Below are positions 50,361-60,078 of a stretch of 64,000 nt of DNA, piece by piece (the first letter of the stretch is position 1; each line of letters opens with the position of its first letter). The notes below the pieces were generated by a model. That model saw only the letters and a program-made list of their open reading frames with translations. It did no database searches and was not told where the DNA came from. This DNA comes from Balneolaceae bacterium UBA3186. GTDB taxonomy: Bacteria; Bacteroidota; Rhodothermia; Balneolales; Balneolaceae. The position numbers were made by a program, and so were the translations under genes. Location of the stretch: contig DEXK01000006.1 of NCBI GenBank assembly GCA_002364085.1, positions 68,025 through 132,024 of the forward strand, read 5' to 3'.

Positions 50361-51446
50361 ATGAGTATAAAAAAGAAGCTTTCTCCTGTTAGAATAAAGA
50401 ACAAGTTTTTCAGAAAAGAGATCGGGAGTGCACCTGGTACATTAACTCATATTGGTGAGAAAAAACTTGAAGATATAATCATTGAAATACATGATTACAG
50501 TAATACTCATCTTGATATAACAAAAATAGACTCCATAGAACAATGCAAACCTTATGTTAATACTGCAAATCCAACATGGATACAGGTGAAAGGTTTGCAT
50601 GATATTGAGTTTTTGAAACAACTCTGGGATGAATTTGATTTCCATCCTCTTATACAGGAAGATATTTTAAACACTACTCAACGTCCAAAAATTGAAGACT
50701 ATGGAGAGCAAATTTTTATGGTTTTGAAAATGCTTTACATTGAGGACAATGTTCTTCAACAAGAACAAGTTAGTATTGTTTTTACTGAAAAATTCATCTT
50801 TTCCTTTCAGGAATCAGAACGGAAAATTTTTCTTCCTATTAAAGAACGTCTTGCCATTGAAAATACCAGAATGCGTAAAGGAGGGCCTGATTATATGTCC
50901 TACGCTTTAATGGATAATATCATTGATTATTATTTTGCAGTACTTGAAGATCTAAATGAAGAAATTGAAAATATAGAAGAAGACCTTTGGTCTGGAGAAG
51001 ATAGCAATGCTTTATCATCCATACATAGAATCCGCAGACAGCTTCTCCAATTCAGAAAAAGTATATGGCCACTTAGAGACAGTATAAACTCGCTCATCCG
51101 GGATGAATCCCCTTTAGTTAAAGATGAAACCAAATTGTTTCTCCGAGACGTTTCAGATCATACCATACAAATTGCTGATAGCCTTGATAATAACCGGGAA
51201 ATGGTATCGAGTTTACACGATATGCATCAAACCAACATCAGTAATAAGATGAACGAGGTGATGAAGGTGTTAACTATTATCGCCACTATTTTTATACCGC
51301 TTACTTTTATAGCTGGAATTTATGGAATGAACTTTGAACATATGCCTGAATTATCCTGGCAATACAGCTATCCTATTGCTTGGTTTGTAATGATTTTAGT
51401 AACCATTGGAATGGTTATTTACTTTAAGAAAAAAAATTGGATGTAA
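50361..51446 (+). CDS. corA: Magnesium/cobalt transporter CorA
   Basis: A 361-residue protein with the large N-terminal cytoplasmic domain (many helices including the long stalk NEEIENIEEDLWSGEDSNALSSIHRIRRQL). Two C-terminal TM helices follow: TIIATIFIPLTFIAGIYGMNF, with the signature GMN at the pore mouth, and a second near 335-355, ending in the basic KKKNWM. It is a pentameric channel for Mg2+ (and Co2+/Ni2+) influx. The spacing between GMN and the second helix (EHMPELSWQYSYP) is typical. Confidence 0.96.
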   Translation: MSIKKKLSPVRIKNKFFRKEIGSAPGTLTHIGEKKLEDIIIEIHDYSNTHLDITKIDSIEQCKPYVNTANPTWIQVKGLHDIEFLKQLWDEFDFHPLIQEDILNTTQRPKIEDYGEQIFMVLKMLYIEDNVLQQEQVSIVFTEKFIFSFQESERKIFLPIKERLAIENTRMRKGGPDYMSYALMDNIIDYYFAVLEDLNEEIENIEEDLWSGEDSNALSSIHRIRRQLLQFRKSIWPLRDSINSLIRDESPLVKDETKLFLRDVSDHTIQIADSLDNNREMVSSLHDMHQTNISNKMNEVMKVLTIIATIFIPLTFIAGIYGMNFEHMPELSWQYSYPIAWFVMILVTIGMVIYFKKKNWM

Positions 51447-51450
51447 TAAA

Positions 51451-51481
51451 AGAGCCTTAAGTCGTTCAAACTTAAGGCTCT
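51451..51481. terminator. Hairpin between corA and the convergent OmpP1-like gene
   Basis: AGAGCCTTAAG (51451-51461) and CTTAAGGCTCT (51471-51481) form a perfect 11-base stem with a 9-base loop. Reading leftwards on the minus strand it is followed by TTTTATTA, so it most likely ends the OmpP1-like gene transcript; for corA the tail is TAACTAAC, which is weak. Confidence 0.75.
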
Positions 51482-51511
51482 AACTAACTACGGAGGTATT
51501 TGGGTAAATTC

Positions 51512-53032
51512 TTAAAATCTAAATTTTACACCTGCTAAAATGTTCAATCTTTCTTTTTCCTTTGATATAGATTGAACAGTATTTTCAAATTCATATACTA
51601 TCGAACGATCATTTCTGGTAGAATATTGCCCTGATAAATCAAATGAAATATTCTCAGCAATTGGGAAAGAAATACTACCTGAATAAACATCCTCATCAAA
51701 ACTATACGTATTCTCTTTTCCTGGAAATAAAGCATATCCTGCTACTATTTTAACATGATTGCTAAATGAGTAGCCAACGTTAGCTTTAAAATTTATAACA
51801 GCATTATATGTGTTACTTATTACCTGATTTGTAGCTTGTTCATCTTCTTTGAGAATTGCTACATCACTGGGTTCTAAGCTTTCTGTATTAATTGTGAAGT
51901 CTACTTTTGTTGAACTGTAATCTATGTATTCAAGTGAGGCAGATATAGTTAAATTTCTAATTTTTTCTACTGAAGCGCCCACTTTAAATTCAGCAGGTTT
52001 TGTAATGGCATATTCAAATTCTCCTGAAAATGTTGTTTCATCACCATCTGTGAATGTATTATCGTCAAACTCTGTTCGGATGTTTGAATAAAAATTTTCA
52101 GTTACAAAAATCTTAGATGGAGCTGCAATACTGGCTCCTATATTTAAAAATGGAATTGGTTTAAAGATCACCCCTCCCCTTGCAGAAAAGCCATAGAAAT
52201 CTGTGTCAATTTCATCATTCAAAGTAATTGAAAAAATATCAGTAGCAGGATCAGAGCCACTTGCAGGAACTACGTCGTCACTGTAGAAATTAGATTCATC
52301 AACTTCCTGAAAACTACGGTCATAGTGTATTGAACCTGATAATATTCCTAAAGAAATACCTGCAAATAAATTCTTCTGGAATTCCGTAGAAGCAAATAGT
52401 GAGATCTCTCCTATATTTCGCTTTCTTGTTATTTCTGCAAATTGATTTATTCCTTGAAATCCTGATGGTCTACCATCCACTCTGAATATAGATTCTATCT
52501 CATTGCTAGTACCATTTCTAAAATCTACAGCAAAAGCCTCGAAGGCAATTCCATTATAATCACTTCCGGATTGTTTAAATAGATCAGTAATAGAATTCGT
52601 TTCATTGAATGCATCTAAGAACGTCTCATCTGAATCATTTGCGATAAGATTATACCCTCCACCAACTACAAAACTTCCTCTATCAGTCGGGACTTTGTAG
52701 ACCAACCCTAAATTTCCGAAGTTAGTATTCGAAAACTCTGTTTCATTTTGTGTTCCAACATAATTGTTAGTTTGATTATTACTTTGATTGAGCCAACCGA
52801 TTGAATAAAAACTCATTTTCGATAACGCCATGGAAGCTGGGTTATCCAAAAAACTACCATAACCGTTAAATGTTGAAACAGAAGTTGTAGCTGCTGATGA
52901 GGCATCTCCATTTGAGTTCAAAGTACTCATTTGAATAGCCAGACTTTTATAACTAACTGGCGACTCTCCATCTTGTGCTGTTACAGTAAAAGACAGCATA
53001 ATTCCACTAAGTAAGAGTATTATTCTCTTCAT
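51512..53032 (-). CDS. OmpP1/FadL-like outer membrane protein
   Basis: A 506-residue protein with signal peptide (MKRIILLLSGIMLSFTVTAQ). The mature start (GSFLDNPASMALSKMSFYSIGW) is typical of the OmpP1/FadL group in Bacteroidota, with the NPA motif. The rest alternates amphipathic strands, with segments such as FAGISLGILSG, KVGASVEKIRNLTISASLEYIDYS and HVKIVAGYALFPG, and ends in an aromatic residue (GVKFRF), as outer membrane barrels do. It is likely a hydrophobic-compound porin. The gene lies 34 bases downstream of the Ser/Arg-rich lipoprotein gene on the same strand. Confidence 0.8.
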   Translation of the reverse strand: MKRIILLLSGIMLSFTVTAQDGESPVSYKSLAIQMSTLNSNGDASSAATTSVSTFNGYGSFLDNPASMALSKMSFYSIGWLNQSNNQTNNYVGTQNETEFSNTNFGNLGLVYKVPTDRGSFVVGGGYNLIANDSDETFLDAFNETNSITDLFKQSGSDYNGIAFEAFAVDFRNGTSNEIESIFRVDGRPSGFQGINQFAEITRKRNIGEISLFASTEFQKNLFAGISLGILSGSIHYDRSFQEVDESNFYSDDVVPASGSDPATDIFSITLNDEIDTDFYGFSARGGVIFKPIPFLNIGASIAAPSKIFVTENFYSNIRTEFDDNTFTDGDETTFSGEFEYAITKPAEFKVGASVEKIRNLTISASLEYIDYSSTKVDFTINTESLEPSDVAILKEDEQATNQVISNTYNAVINFKANVGYSFSNHVKIVAGYALFPGKENTYSFDEDVYSGSISFPIAENISFDLSGQYSTRNDRSIVYEFENTVQSISKEKERLNILAGVKFRF

Positions 53033-53066
53033 AATTTAAGTTTATAAATAATTAGAGTTGCGTTGC

Positions 53067-54275
53067 TTAGTTCCCTCTTTTCTTTTTGGAACTACTATTT
53101 GAACGCTTGCTAGATGACGTTGACCTTGATTTATTCGAACTACCTGAAGAACGTTTTACGCTAGAAGAACTTCTTGATCTACTACTCGAAGATTTAACCT
53201 GAGAAGACGATCGGGATCTTGAAACATTCCCACTTCTTTTTGAACTTGAACTGGATCTTTTTACGCTTGATGAACCACTTCTACGAGAACTGGAATTCCT
53301 TGTAACAGAACCTGAAGATCTCTTGCCCGAGTTGTTAGTTCTAACACTATTTGACCCTCTTTTTGTTGAAGAACCACTGGAACCCACTCTTGAGTTACTG
53401 TTAGTTCTTCCTCTTTTAGTTACAGTAGCAGATCTGGATCTGGTACTATTGGTGTTACTCCTTACTCTTGTTGAACTTCTTGTACGGCTAACATTTCCTG
53501 AGCTTCTTTTAGTGAGCGAAGAACCTGAATTTCTATTTGTATAACGTGTTCTCGAGTTTCTGTTATCGTATTTTTGAGTTAAGCCACTGCTTCTGGCTCC
53601 ATAAGAATAGTTTCTGCTATTTCTTCTACTGTTATTGTAGTAATAATTGTTAGTATAGCCGTAATAGCTTCCGTAATGATGACTATAGCCCCAACCATAA
53701 TAAAAAGGATCGTAATAGTGCCCATAGCCATAACCAAATCCTAAAAAGTAACCATCCCAACCATATCCGATAGTGAAGAACGAGGAATGTCTTGGGTAGT
53801 AATCATAATACCAGTTGTAACCAACATGATGTCTGTATGGACGGTGCCAACCATATCCTAAATTTGTATAATATCTTCCATGCTTCCAATTACTATCGTC
53901 ATACCCATCATAGTATCCTTCTTCATATCCATCATCGAAACCCTCATCATATCCATCCCAATAAACGCCCTCGAAATTATTATCCTGATACCATTTTTCA
54001 GCGTCATAATCTTTGTAGTAAAGACCGGATTCTTCTGCAAGAACGTTTTCCTCTTCCAAAGTTTGAGAGGAATAACTATACGGTTTTGCGGTCTGCTCTT
54101 CATCGTCCCAGTAATAACCAGCTTCAGAGAGCTCTTCATCATTCCATGAATAATATTTCGAATTTCTATTCGAATCAGAATACCTATCTATACTACTAAA
54201 CTGAGTGTAGCATCCTGTAAAGAACATCGAGATTGTAATGAGTAATGAAAGTGATAAAGTATTTGAACGTTTCAT
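53067..54275 (-). CDS. Lipoprotein of unknown function with Tyr/Gly-rich and Ser/Arg-rich low-complexity regions
   Basis: A 402-residue protein with a lipobox (FFTGCYTQ, Cys22). Residues about 30-120 are acidic and Tyr-rich with repeated GYxxGYxDGYDD-type units (GYDEGFDDGYEEGYYDGYD). Residues about 135-220 are rich in Tyr, Gly, His and Asn (YGYGHYYDPFYYGWG). From about 220 to the end the chain is almost only Ser, Arg, Lys, Asn, Thr and Gly, with SR and RS dipeptides and a basic tail KKKRGN. I recognise no domain. The composition suggests a disordered, surface-exposed or nucleic acid/cell-wall-binding chain. Ser/Arg regions resemble eukaryotic RS domains only by composition. Confidence 0.75.
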   Translation of the reverse strand: MKRSNTLSLSLLITISMFFTGCYTQFSSIDRYSDSNRNSKYYSWNDEELSEAGYYWDDEEQTAKPYSYSSQTLEEENVLAEESGLYYKDYDAEKWYQDNNFEGVYWDGYDEGFDDGYEEGYYDGYDDSNWKHGRYYTNLGYGWHRPYRHHVGYNWYYDYYPRHSSFFTIGYGWDGYFLGFGYGYGHYYDPFYYGWGYSHHYGSYYGYTNNYYYNNSRRNSRNYSYGARSSGLTQKYDNRNSRTRYTNRNSGSSLTKRSSGNVSRTRSSTRVRSNTNSTRSRSATVTKRGRTNSNSRVGSSGSSTKRGSNSVRTNNSGKRSSGSVTRNSSSRRSGSSSVKRSSSSSKRSGNVSRSRSSSQVKSSSSRSRSSSSVKRSSGSSNKSRSTSSSKRSNSSSKKKRGN

Positions 54276-54364
54276 AAGTCTTCCTTTTTGGAATATTCAG
54301 GTTTCATTAAGAAAATCCACTATTCAACTCACATAAAAAATCACATGATAATGTTAGCCGGGTT

Positions 54365-54997
54365 TTAAATTTCTCCTCTTAACGACTTAGCTATTACTTC
54401 CGCTTTTGAATTTACATGTAGTTTCTTGTAAATATTTCGAATATGTGCTCGCACAGTATCAATAGAGATACTAAAACGATCTGCAATTAATTTATAGCTC
54501 AATCCATCAACCAGGCCGTTTACGATATCCTGCTCTCTGTCGGTTAGCATACTATCAGGATTTTTTTGAGGAGCCTGATCGTTAAAATGAGTAATTACTT
54601 TTCTGGCTATTTGTGGAGACATAGGAGCTCCACCTTTCAATAAGTTATCTATGGATTCTTTGATTTCGGGTAGTGAAGTATGCTTTAATAAATAACCGGA
54701 AGCTCCTGCTTTTAAAGAATCAAATATTTTATGAGAATCATGATATACTGTTAACATAATTATATCTATATCAGGATATTTTGATTTAATGATCTCCATT
54801 CCTTTGATCCCTGTCATACCGGGGAGCTGTATATCCATTAATAATACATCGGGGGCTTGATGCTTTTCCAGATATTCAAGCATCTCTTCAACACTGTCTT
54901 TAGCAACCGGACAATCCATGTCTTCCTGCATATCCAAATACCGCTGAATCAGGTCTCTTATCTTAATATTGTCTTCTACAATTCCTACGATTGCCAT
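54365..54997 (-). CDS. NarL/LuxR-family response regulator
   Basis: A 210-residue protein with a receiver domain (phospho-acceptor Asp55 in LLMDIQLPG, Lys in GYLLKH). A LuxR-type HTH follows at about 147-207 (LTDREQDIVNGLVDGLSYKLIADRF, then SISIDTVRAHIRNIYKKLHVNSKAE). It binds DNA when phosphorylated. The sensor kinase gene ends 10 bases upstream on the same strand, so this is the cognate regulator. Target genes are unknown; the neighbouring Ser/Arg-rich lipoprotein and porin genes are candidates only by proximity. Confidence 0.95.
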   Translation of the reverse strand: MAIVGIVEDNIKIRDLIQRYLDMQEDMDCPVAKDSVEEMLEYLEKHQAPDVLLMDIQLPGMTGIKGMEIIKSKYPDIDIIMLTVYHDSHKIFDSLKAGASGYLLKHTSLPEIKESIDNLLKGGAPMSPQIARKVITHFNDQAPQKNPDSMLTDREQDIVNGLVDGLSYKLIADRFSISIDTVRAHIRNIYKKLHVNSKAEVIAKSLRGEI

Positions 54998-55007
54998 GAT
55001 CTGTAAT

Positions 55008-57884
55008 TTAATTAGTATTTAATTTTCCTGATAACAAAACAGTAAAGCCATTTTTTGTTGAAACATCAATATCTGCATTTATTCTTTTAGCTCGCATAAC
55101 CATGTTACGCAAGCCATGGCCCGTTTTCTTCGCTCCTGCACCTGATGTCCCGTTATCGTGAATCTGAAATTTAAAATCTCCATTTTCTGTAGTCATTGAG
55201 ATATCTACTTTATCACCATTCGAATACTTAGAAATATTATTTACAGCTTCCTTAAAAATCAGATACAGATTTTCTTTTACAGGTACTTCAAGTTTATTCT
55301 CCATTTTCAAATCTTCAAAATCATACCTAACCTGAAAATTTTTGGGTTCCAAAACATTTAGAATGTAATCTTGCATTCTGTCAGTTAGATCGCCAACAGT
55401 ATCATTCCTAGCATCGATTGACCAAACTATATCATCCAGACTGGTAACAATTTTCCTACACTGTTTTCCTATTTGTTCCAAAGATTGTTTGAATTCAGGA
55501 TCAATTTTACTGGCTTGAAGAAAGTCTGATTGCAATGCTACCTCTGTTAAACTTGCTCCAACATCATCGTGAAGATCACTGGCTATTCTAACTCTGATTC
55601 TTTCTATATCGACAAGTTTTCTTGTTTTATAATAATTATAAAACAGTACAATGATACCAATTACTGCCAAAATTACGACTAAAATAAACCACCATTGCAT
55701 CCAAAATGGTGCGTTTATTAAAAAAGTGATTTCTGTTTTCTCATCGCTCCAAGTTCCATTGGTATTTCGTGCATGAATGGAGAAAGTATACTCACCATTC
55801 GGTAAAGATGGATACTTTACAACCCTGTTCATTGTACGTTGCCAGGTTGGATCAACTCCTTCCATTTTGTATTCATAAACAACCTGATTTGGAGCAGTGA
55901 AGTTTATTCCTGAATAAGTAATTTCTACATAATTCTGATCATAATTTAAGTTAAAGTGCTTTTTGCCCTCATGTACTCGGCCAGCCGCAACCACCTGATC
56001 AATTTTTACTTTTGGAGAAAGTGGGTTCCCTTTATAATTCTCCGGAAAAAAGTGACTCACTCCTTCAACTGTACCAAACCAAAGATGACCGTTACTGTCT
56101 TCATAAACTGCTCCAAGGTTGGTCTCATCTGAAACAAGTCCCTGTTCCTTCGTGATCAATTGAAAGGATTGTTCTTTTTCATTTGGATTGTCACTTAGAA
56201 ATAATTCAGCATCAAATTTTACAACTCCATTATTTGTACCTATCCAAAAGGCTCCATCTTTACTTTGATGTATAAAATAACAAACACGGTTAGGAAGACC
56301 ATCCTCTGTAGTAATGCTTTGAAATTTCAGACCGTCAAACCAAGCAATTCCTCCAAAAGTAGATGCCCATATTCGTCCAACATTATCTTTTATAACCATC
56401 ATAACCGCGTTATTCGGGAGTCCTTCCTGTATAGTAAAATTCTCTACTTCTCCTTCATAATATCTGCTTACTCCACCGTAAGTTGCGATCCACATACTTC
56501 CGTCATCGCCTTCAACAGTACCTAAAATAGTATTATCAGCCAATCCTTCATCTGTAGTAATCTGATTAAACTTTTCCCCGTTATATTGAATAATTCCTTC
56601 TTCATAAGTGCTTATCCAAATCAAACCTTTAGAGTCTTCATAGACTTGTCTTACTTTCCTGTATGGAAATTCTTCTCCATCTAACACCGTAAGTTTTTCA
56701 TTTTCCAGATACGCAAGACCGTTTCGCATTCCTATCCAAATCCTTCCTTTAGAATCCTTATAAACTGAAAACACTTTGTCATCTAACAGGCCTTCTTTTA
56801 AACTTACGGTTGTGAATTCACCATTTTTTAAAAGACTTAAACCTCCACCATAAGTAGCTAGCCAAGTTTCTCCGTTTTCTCCTTCAGTAATTGAGGTAAC
56901 TACATCGTTAGCAAGCCCGTCTAATTCTGTGTGGTTTTCAAAATAATCACCTAAAAAGAGGTTGGCTCCTCCTCCAAAAGTTCCAAACCATAAATTACCT
57001 TCTCTATCCAAAGTAGAAGAATAGATAATGTTGTTTGACAAACCATTTTCTGAAGTAAAGTTTTTGAAAGCACCTCCCTCAAAAACACTTACGCCCCCTT
57101 CAGTACCTAACCATAATCGTTCATTACTATCGAAAACCAGTGTTTGAACACGTATATTATTTAACCCTTGTCTATCATTATACGTGATAAAATTTCCATC
57201 ACTGTAATGCACCAATCCTTCTCTTGAAGCTATCCAAAGTTCATTATTTGAATCGAATAAGATATCTCTGATTCTGTTTTCAGGCAGGCCGTCATTAGTA
57301 GTAAAAGTTCTGATATTTCCGTTTTCCAGCTTGGTTAATCCACCTCTGGTAGCAAACCATAAGACACCTTCCTTGTCTTCTTTAATTCTTCTGATTCTAT
57401 CGTTTTTGAATCCCTGAGAGATAGAGTACTGAAAAAGCTCTCCATTCTCATCTAAAACCCATGCTCCATCCCCATCGGTACCGAACCATATATCTCCTCT
57501 AGAGTCTTCATAAATACTGATCACTCTTTGATTCTTCAATGGTTCTAATTCTTCCACAACATAAATACTATCTTCAATCCAGTAATTCACGCCGAACTCA
57601 GTTCCAATCCAGATCTTTCCATCTGAGCTTTCAAAAAGTGAGTGAACTTTACTGCTGTTCAGTCCTTGATCTTCGAAGTAGTTCTGAATAGTGATTCCAT
57701 CGAATCTATTTAAACCGTAACCGGTAGCTAACCAAAGAAATCCCTCACTATCCTGAATTATTTCATTTACTACAGATTCACTCAATCCATCTTCAATTGA
57801 GTACGTTCTGAAAGGATACAGTTGCCCGATAGCTGAATAGCTGCAAAACATTAAGATTAATAAAAGGGAAATTGTATTTTTCAT
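55008..57884 (-). CDS. Sensor histidine kinase with Reg_prop propeller and Y_Y_Y domain
   Basis: A 958-residue protein. A signal peptide or TM (MKNTISLLLILMFCSYSAIG) is followed by a periplasmic region (about 25-620) made of some 14 Reg_prop repeats (units such as DSEGFLWLATGYGLNRFDG and DSRGDIWFGTDGDGAW), forming two seven-bladed propellers. The Y_Y_Y domain (about 650-720) precedes a TM helix (MQWWFILVVILAVIGIIVLFYNYY, near 735). A HisKA_3 domain follows with His772 in IASDLHDDVGASLTEVAL, then a HATPase (NISKYSNG, GHGLRNMVMRA). It lacks the DNA-binding HTH of HTCS hybrids; the separate NarL-type regulator downstream does this job. The ligand is unknown. Confidence 0.95.
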   Translation of the reverse strand: MKNTISLLLILMFCSYSAIGQLYPFRTYSIEDGLSESVVNEIIQDSEGFLWLATGYGLNRFDGITIQNYFEDQGLNSSKVHSLFESSDGKIWIGTEFGVNYWIEDSIYVVEELEPLKNQRVISIYEDSRGDIWFGTDGDGAWVLDENGELFQYSISQGFKNDRIRRIKEDKEGVLWFATRGGLTKLENGNIRTFTTNDGLPENRIRDILFDSNNELWIASREGLVHYSDGNFITYNDRQGLNNIRVQTLVFDSNERLWLGTEGGVSVFEGGAFKNFTSENGLSNNIIYSSTLDREGNLWFGTFGGGANLFLGDYFENHTELDGLANDVVTSITEGENGETWLATYGGGLSLLKNGEFTTVSLKEGLLDDKVFSVYKDSKGRIWIGMRNGLAYLENEKLTVLDGEEFPYRKVRQVYEDSKGLIWISTYEEGIIQYNGEKFNQITTDEGLADNTILGTVEGDDGSMWIATYGGVSRYYEGEVENFTIQEGLPNNAVMMVIKDNVGRIWASTFGGIAWFDGLKFQSITTEDGLPNRVCYFIHQSKDGAFWIGTNNGVVKFDAELFLSDNPNEKEQSFQLITKEQGLVSDETNLGAVYEDSNGHLWFGTVEGVSHFFPENYKGNPLSPKVKIDQVVAAGRVHEGKKHFNLNYDQNYVEITYSGINFTAPNQVVYEYKMEGVDPTWQRTMNRVVKYPSLPNGEYTFSIHARNTNGTWSDEKTEITFLINAPFWMQWWFILVVILAVIGIIVLFYNYYKTRKLVDIERIRVRIASDLHDDVGASLTEVALQSDFLQASKIDPEFKQSLEQIGKQCRKIVTSLDDIVWSIDARNDTVGDLTDRMQDYILNVLEPKNFQVRYDFEDLKMENKLEVPVKENLYLIFKEAVNNISKYSNGDKVDISMTTENGDFKFQIHDNGTSGAGAKKTGHGLRNMVMRAKRINADIDVSTKNGFTVLLSGKLNTN

Positions 57885-57947
57885 GTTCTAAATGTAACGC
57901 AAAACATTGCAGAATAGTAAACGGTTTTTTAATTCTTTCTGATTTAA

Positions 57948-59057
57948 ATGAGTTCTCAACAAAGAAAATCTTACTCTGATTTAAAAGTGACAACAGAAAA
58001 AGGATACTCAAAGAGTATTCAAGATCTTTTGAATAACACCGTACTTGGAACTCCGGGTAAGCTCAGATATAAACATACTGAGACGGAAAAAAACATTGAA
58101 AAATTATCCAACCTAAGCTTTATCCAGATAAGAAAGAGAGAGAGAGTTTTAGGTACCGCTGGGTTTATTGAAAGAAATATTACACTTAACGATACTTTTG
58201 TAAAGGCTCTCTATGTCAGATATCTTTCTGTTTACAACCCCTTTAAAAATCTAGGTAACTCAAAAACGAATATAAAACCTGATAAGAAACCTAATGCGTT
58301 AAGAAGCAGTATTGAAGAAATTTTTAATAGAGAACTTGAAAAGCCTTTTAAATCGGTCAACCAAACCGGCATATATTATGCTTATGTGGAAGCTGATAAC
58401 CTATTATCCTTCAACTTGTGTAAGTCCTTTGGATTTAATCCTATCCGAATAATAAATACATTTCTATTTAGTAGATTTTTCCCGAAAGAGAAAAAAGAAA
58501 TTTCAGTTGTTAAAAAAGAAAGGCATTCTGCATTTAGAGAATCTCTTAATCATTTTTACAGAGATCATAATTTTGTCTTTTCGGACTCATTGGATGATTA
58601 TGGTTCATGTTTCGAATTAAAAAAGAATGAAGAAGCTATTGCCGGCATCAGAGCAATTCCTGTTCATTGGAAAATAATTGAACTACCGGGATTAAAAGGT
58701 TTTCTGATGTTAAAAATCCTTCCAAGAATCCCATTATTCAAAAAGCTGTTTAATCCTGAAGAACTCAGGTTTTTAGCCTTTGATTCTTTATGGTATAAAG
58801 AAGGGAATTCTGATAAAATTTCAGACTTAATGGAACACGCTTGTGCGCTACTTGATTACAATTTGGGGATGGTATGGCAGGATGAAGAATCATTCACAGC
58901 AAAAGAAATATTATCGAACAACAATCTTGGCTTTCTTCATAAACTAAATGGTAAGGTTTCAGCTCATTTAATGACCAGAGAAATTAATATGAGCAAGGAA
59001 AACTACTCGGCCTTAAAAAACAAGCCGGCCTTTGTTTCTGCAATTGATATGATCTGA
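57948..59057 (+). CDS. Hypothetical protein, possibly tandem GNAT-type acyltransferase
   Basis: A 369-residue soluble protein. The N-terminal half has features of a GNAT fold: IRKRERVLGTAGFIERNITLNDTFVKALYVRYLSVYNPF (a beta4/beta5-like segment near 55-95) and a helix with YYAYVEADNLLSFNLCKSFGFNPIRII (near 145-170, like GNAT motif B 'N..S..LYEK.GF'). The second half contains FELKKNEEAIAGIRAIPVHW, again like a GNAT beta hairpin, and a C-terminal DYNLGMVWQD. I cannot name a substrate. It is a single gene, divergent from the sensor kinase by 63 bases and convergent with rpoD. Confidence 0.6.
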   Translation: MSSQQRKSYSDLKVTTEKGYSKSIQDLLNNTVLGTPGKLRYKHTETEKNIEKLSNLSFIQIRKRERVLGTAGFIERNITLNDTFVKALYVRYLSVYNPFKNLGNSKTNIKPDKKPNALRSSIEEIFNRELEKPFKSVNQTGIYYAYVEADNLLSFNLCKSFGFNPIRIINTFLFSRFFPKEKKEISVVKKERHSAFRESLNHFYRDHNFVFSDSLDDYGSCFELKKNEEAIAGIRAIPVHWKIIELPGLKGFLMLKILPRIPLFKKLFNPEELRFLAFDSLWYKEGNSDKISDLMEHACALLDYNLGMVWQDEESFTAKEILSNNNLGFLHKLNGKVSAHLMTREINMSKENYSALKNKPAFVSAIDMI

Positions 59058-59167
59058 AAATGTTATTCAAATAAGACTATTTATATAGCTCTTACACCCA
59101 CCTTGAGATTCTTCCAAATACATTTGCGGAAAATAGAGTTTTATCAATTTCAGGTGCTTATCAAGCA

Positions 59168-59203
59168 TAAAAAAGCCCCACTCAAAATTAATTGGTGAGG
59201 CTT
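59168..59203 (-). terminator. Rho-independent terminator of rpoD
   Basis: Reading leftwards, AAGCCTCAC (59195-59203) pairs with GTGGGGCTT (59173-59181), with one G-U pair, over AATTAATTTTGA and is followed by TTTTATG (T run interrupted). Confidence 0.85.
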
Positions 59204-59223
59204 ACAAATTCTTTTAGAGTTGT

Positions 59224-60078
59224 TTACCCTAAATAAGCTCTAAGAGCTGCACTTCTGTTATGATGACGAAGCTTTCTGAGCGCTTTTTCTTTGATCTGAC
59301 GAACACGCTCACGAGTTAGATCGAAACGTTCTCCAATCTCTTCAAGTGTTAATGAATGCTCGCGACCGATTCCAAAGTACAATCTGATCACTTCAGCTTC
59401 TCTTTTAGTCAATTTAGAAAGAGCTCTTTCGATCTCCACTTTCAGAGATTCGCCCATCAATTCGAAATCCGGGTTTGGAATCTCTTCGTTTTCAAGAACA
59501 TCTAAGAGTCTGTTATCCTCACCCTGTGCAAAAGGTGCATCCATAGAAAGGTGACGACCTGAGATCTTAAGTGTATCAGCTACTTCACCCACGGTCATTT
59601 CAAGACTTTCTGCAAGTTCATGAGCTGAAGGAATACGCTCATATTCTTGTTCTAATTTAGAAAGCTCTTTACCAATTTTGTTTAGAGCTCCTACACGGTT
59701 AAGTGGAAGGCGAACTATTCTTGATTGCTCAGCAAGTGCCTGAAGGATAGACTGACGAATCCACCAAACAGCGTATGAAATAAATTTAAATCCACGAGTT
59801 TCATCAAAACGCTTTGCTGCTTTTATTAATCCAAGGTTACCTTCGTTAATTAAATCTCCTAAAGATAAACCCTGATTTTGATATTGTTTTGCTACTGAAA
59901 CCACAAAACGAAGGTTGGCTTTTGTTAAATCTTCGAGTGCGCGCTGGCTTCCTTTTTGAATTTCTTTTGCCAGACGTACTTCATCATCTGGTGTAATAAG
60001 TTTCTCTTTTCCAATCTCGTGAAGATAACGATCTAAGGATTCTGACTCACGAGTTGAGATTCCGGAACTTTTTGCCAC
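59224..60078 (-). CDS. rpoD: Primary RNA polymerase sigma factor (RpoD/SigA, short Bacteroidota form)
   Basis: A 284-residue sigma-70 with region 1.2 (SLDRYLHEIGKEKLITPDDEVRLA) and region 2 (ANLRFVVSVAKQYQNQGLSLGDLINEGNLGLIKAAKRFD; 2.4 SYAVWWIRQSILQALAEQSR). Regions 3 (PSAHELAESLEM) and 4.2 (LTLEEIGERFDLTRERVRQIKEKALRKLRH) follow. The long acidic region 1.1 of proteobacterial RpoD is missing, as is usual in Bacteroidota. It sets promoter choice for most genes. Start is GTG at 60076-60078 (V-A-K-S-S). The 276-base spacer upstream, shared with a divergent gene, has no obvious promoter motif that I can place with confidence. Confidence 0.97.
   Translation of the reverse strand: MAKSSGISTRESESLDRYLHEIGKEKLITPDDEVRLAKEIQKGSQRALEDLTKANLRFVVSVAKQYQNQGLSLGDLINEGNLGLIKAAKRFDETRGFKFISYAVWWIRQSILQALAEQSRIVRLPLNRVGALNKIGKELSKLEQEYERIPSAHELAESLEMTVGEVADTLKISGRHLSMDAPFAQGEDNRLLDVLENEEIPNPDFELMGESLKVEIERALSKLTKREAEVIRLYFGIGREHSLTLEEIGERFDLTRERVRQIKEKALRKLRHHNRSAALRAYLG

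Noticed and set aside
53323..53544. Leu/Val-rich plus-strand frame
   Set aside because: Antisense image of the Ser/Arg-rich low-complexity region.
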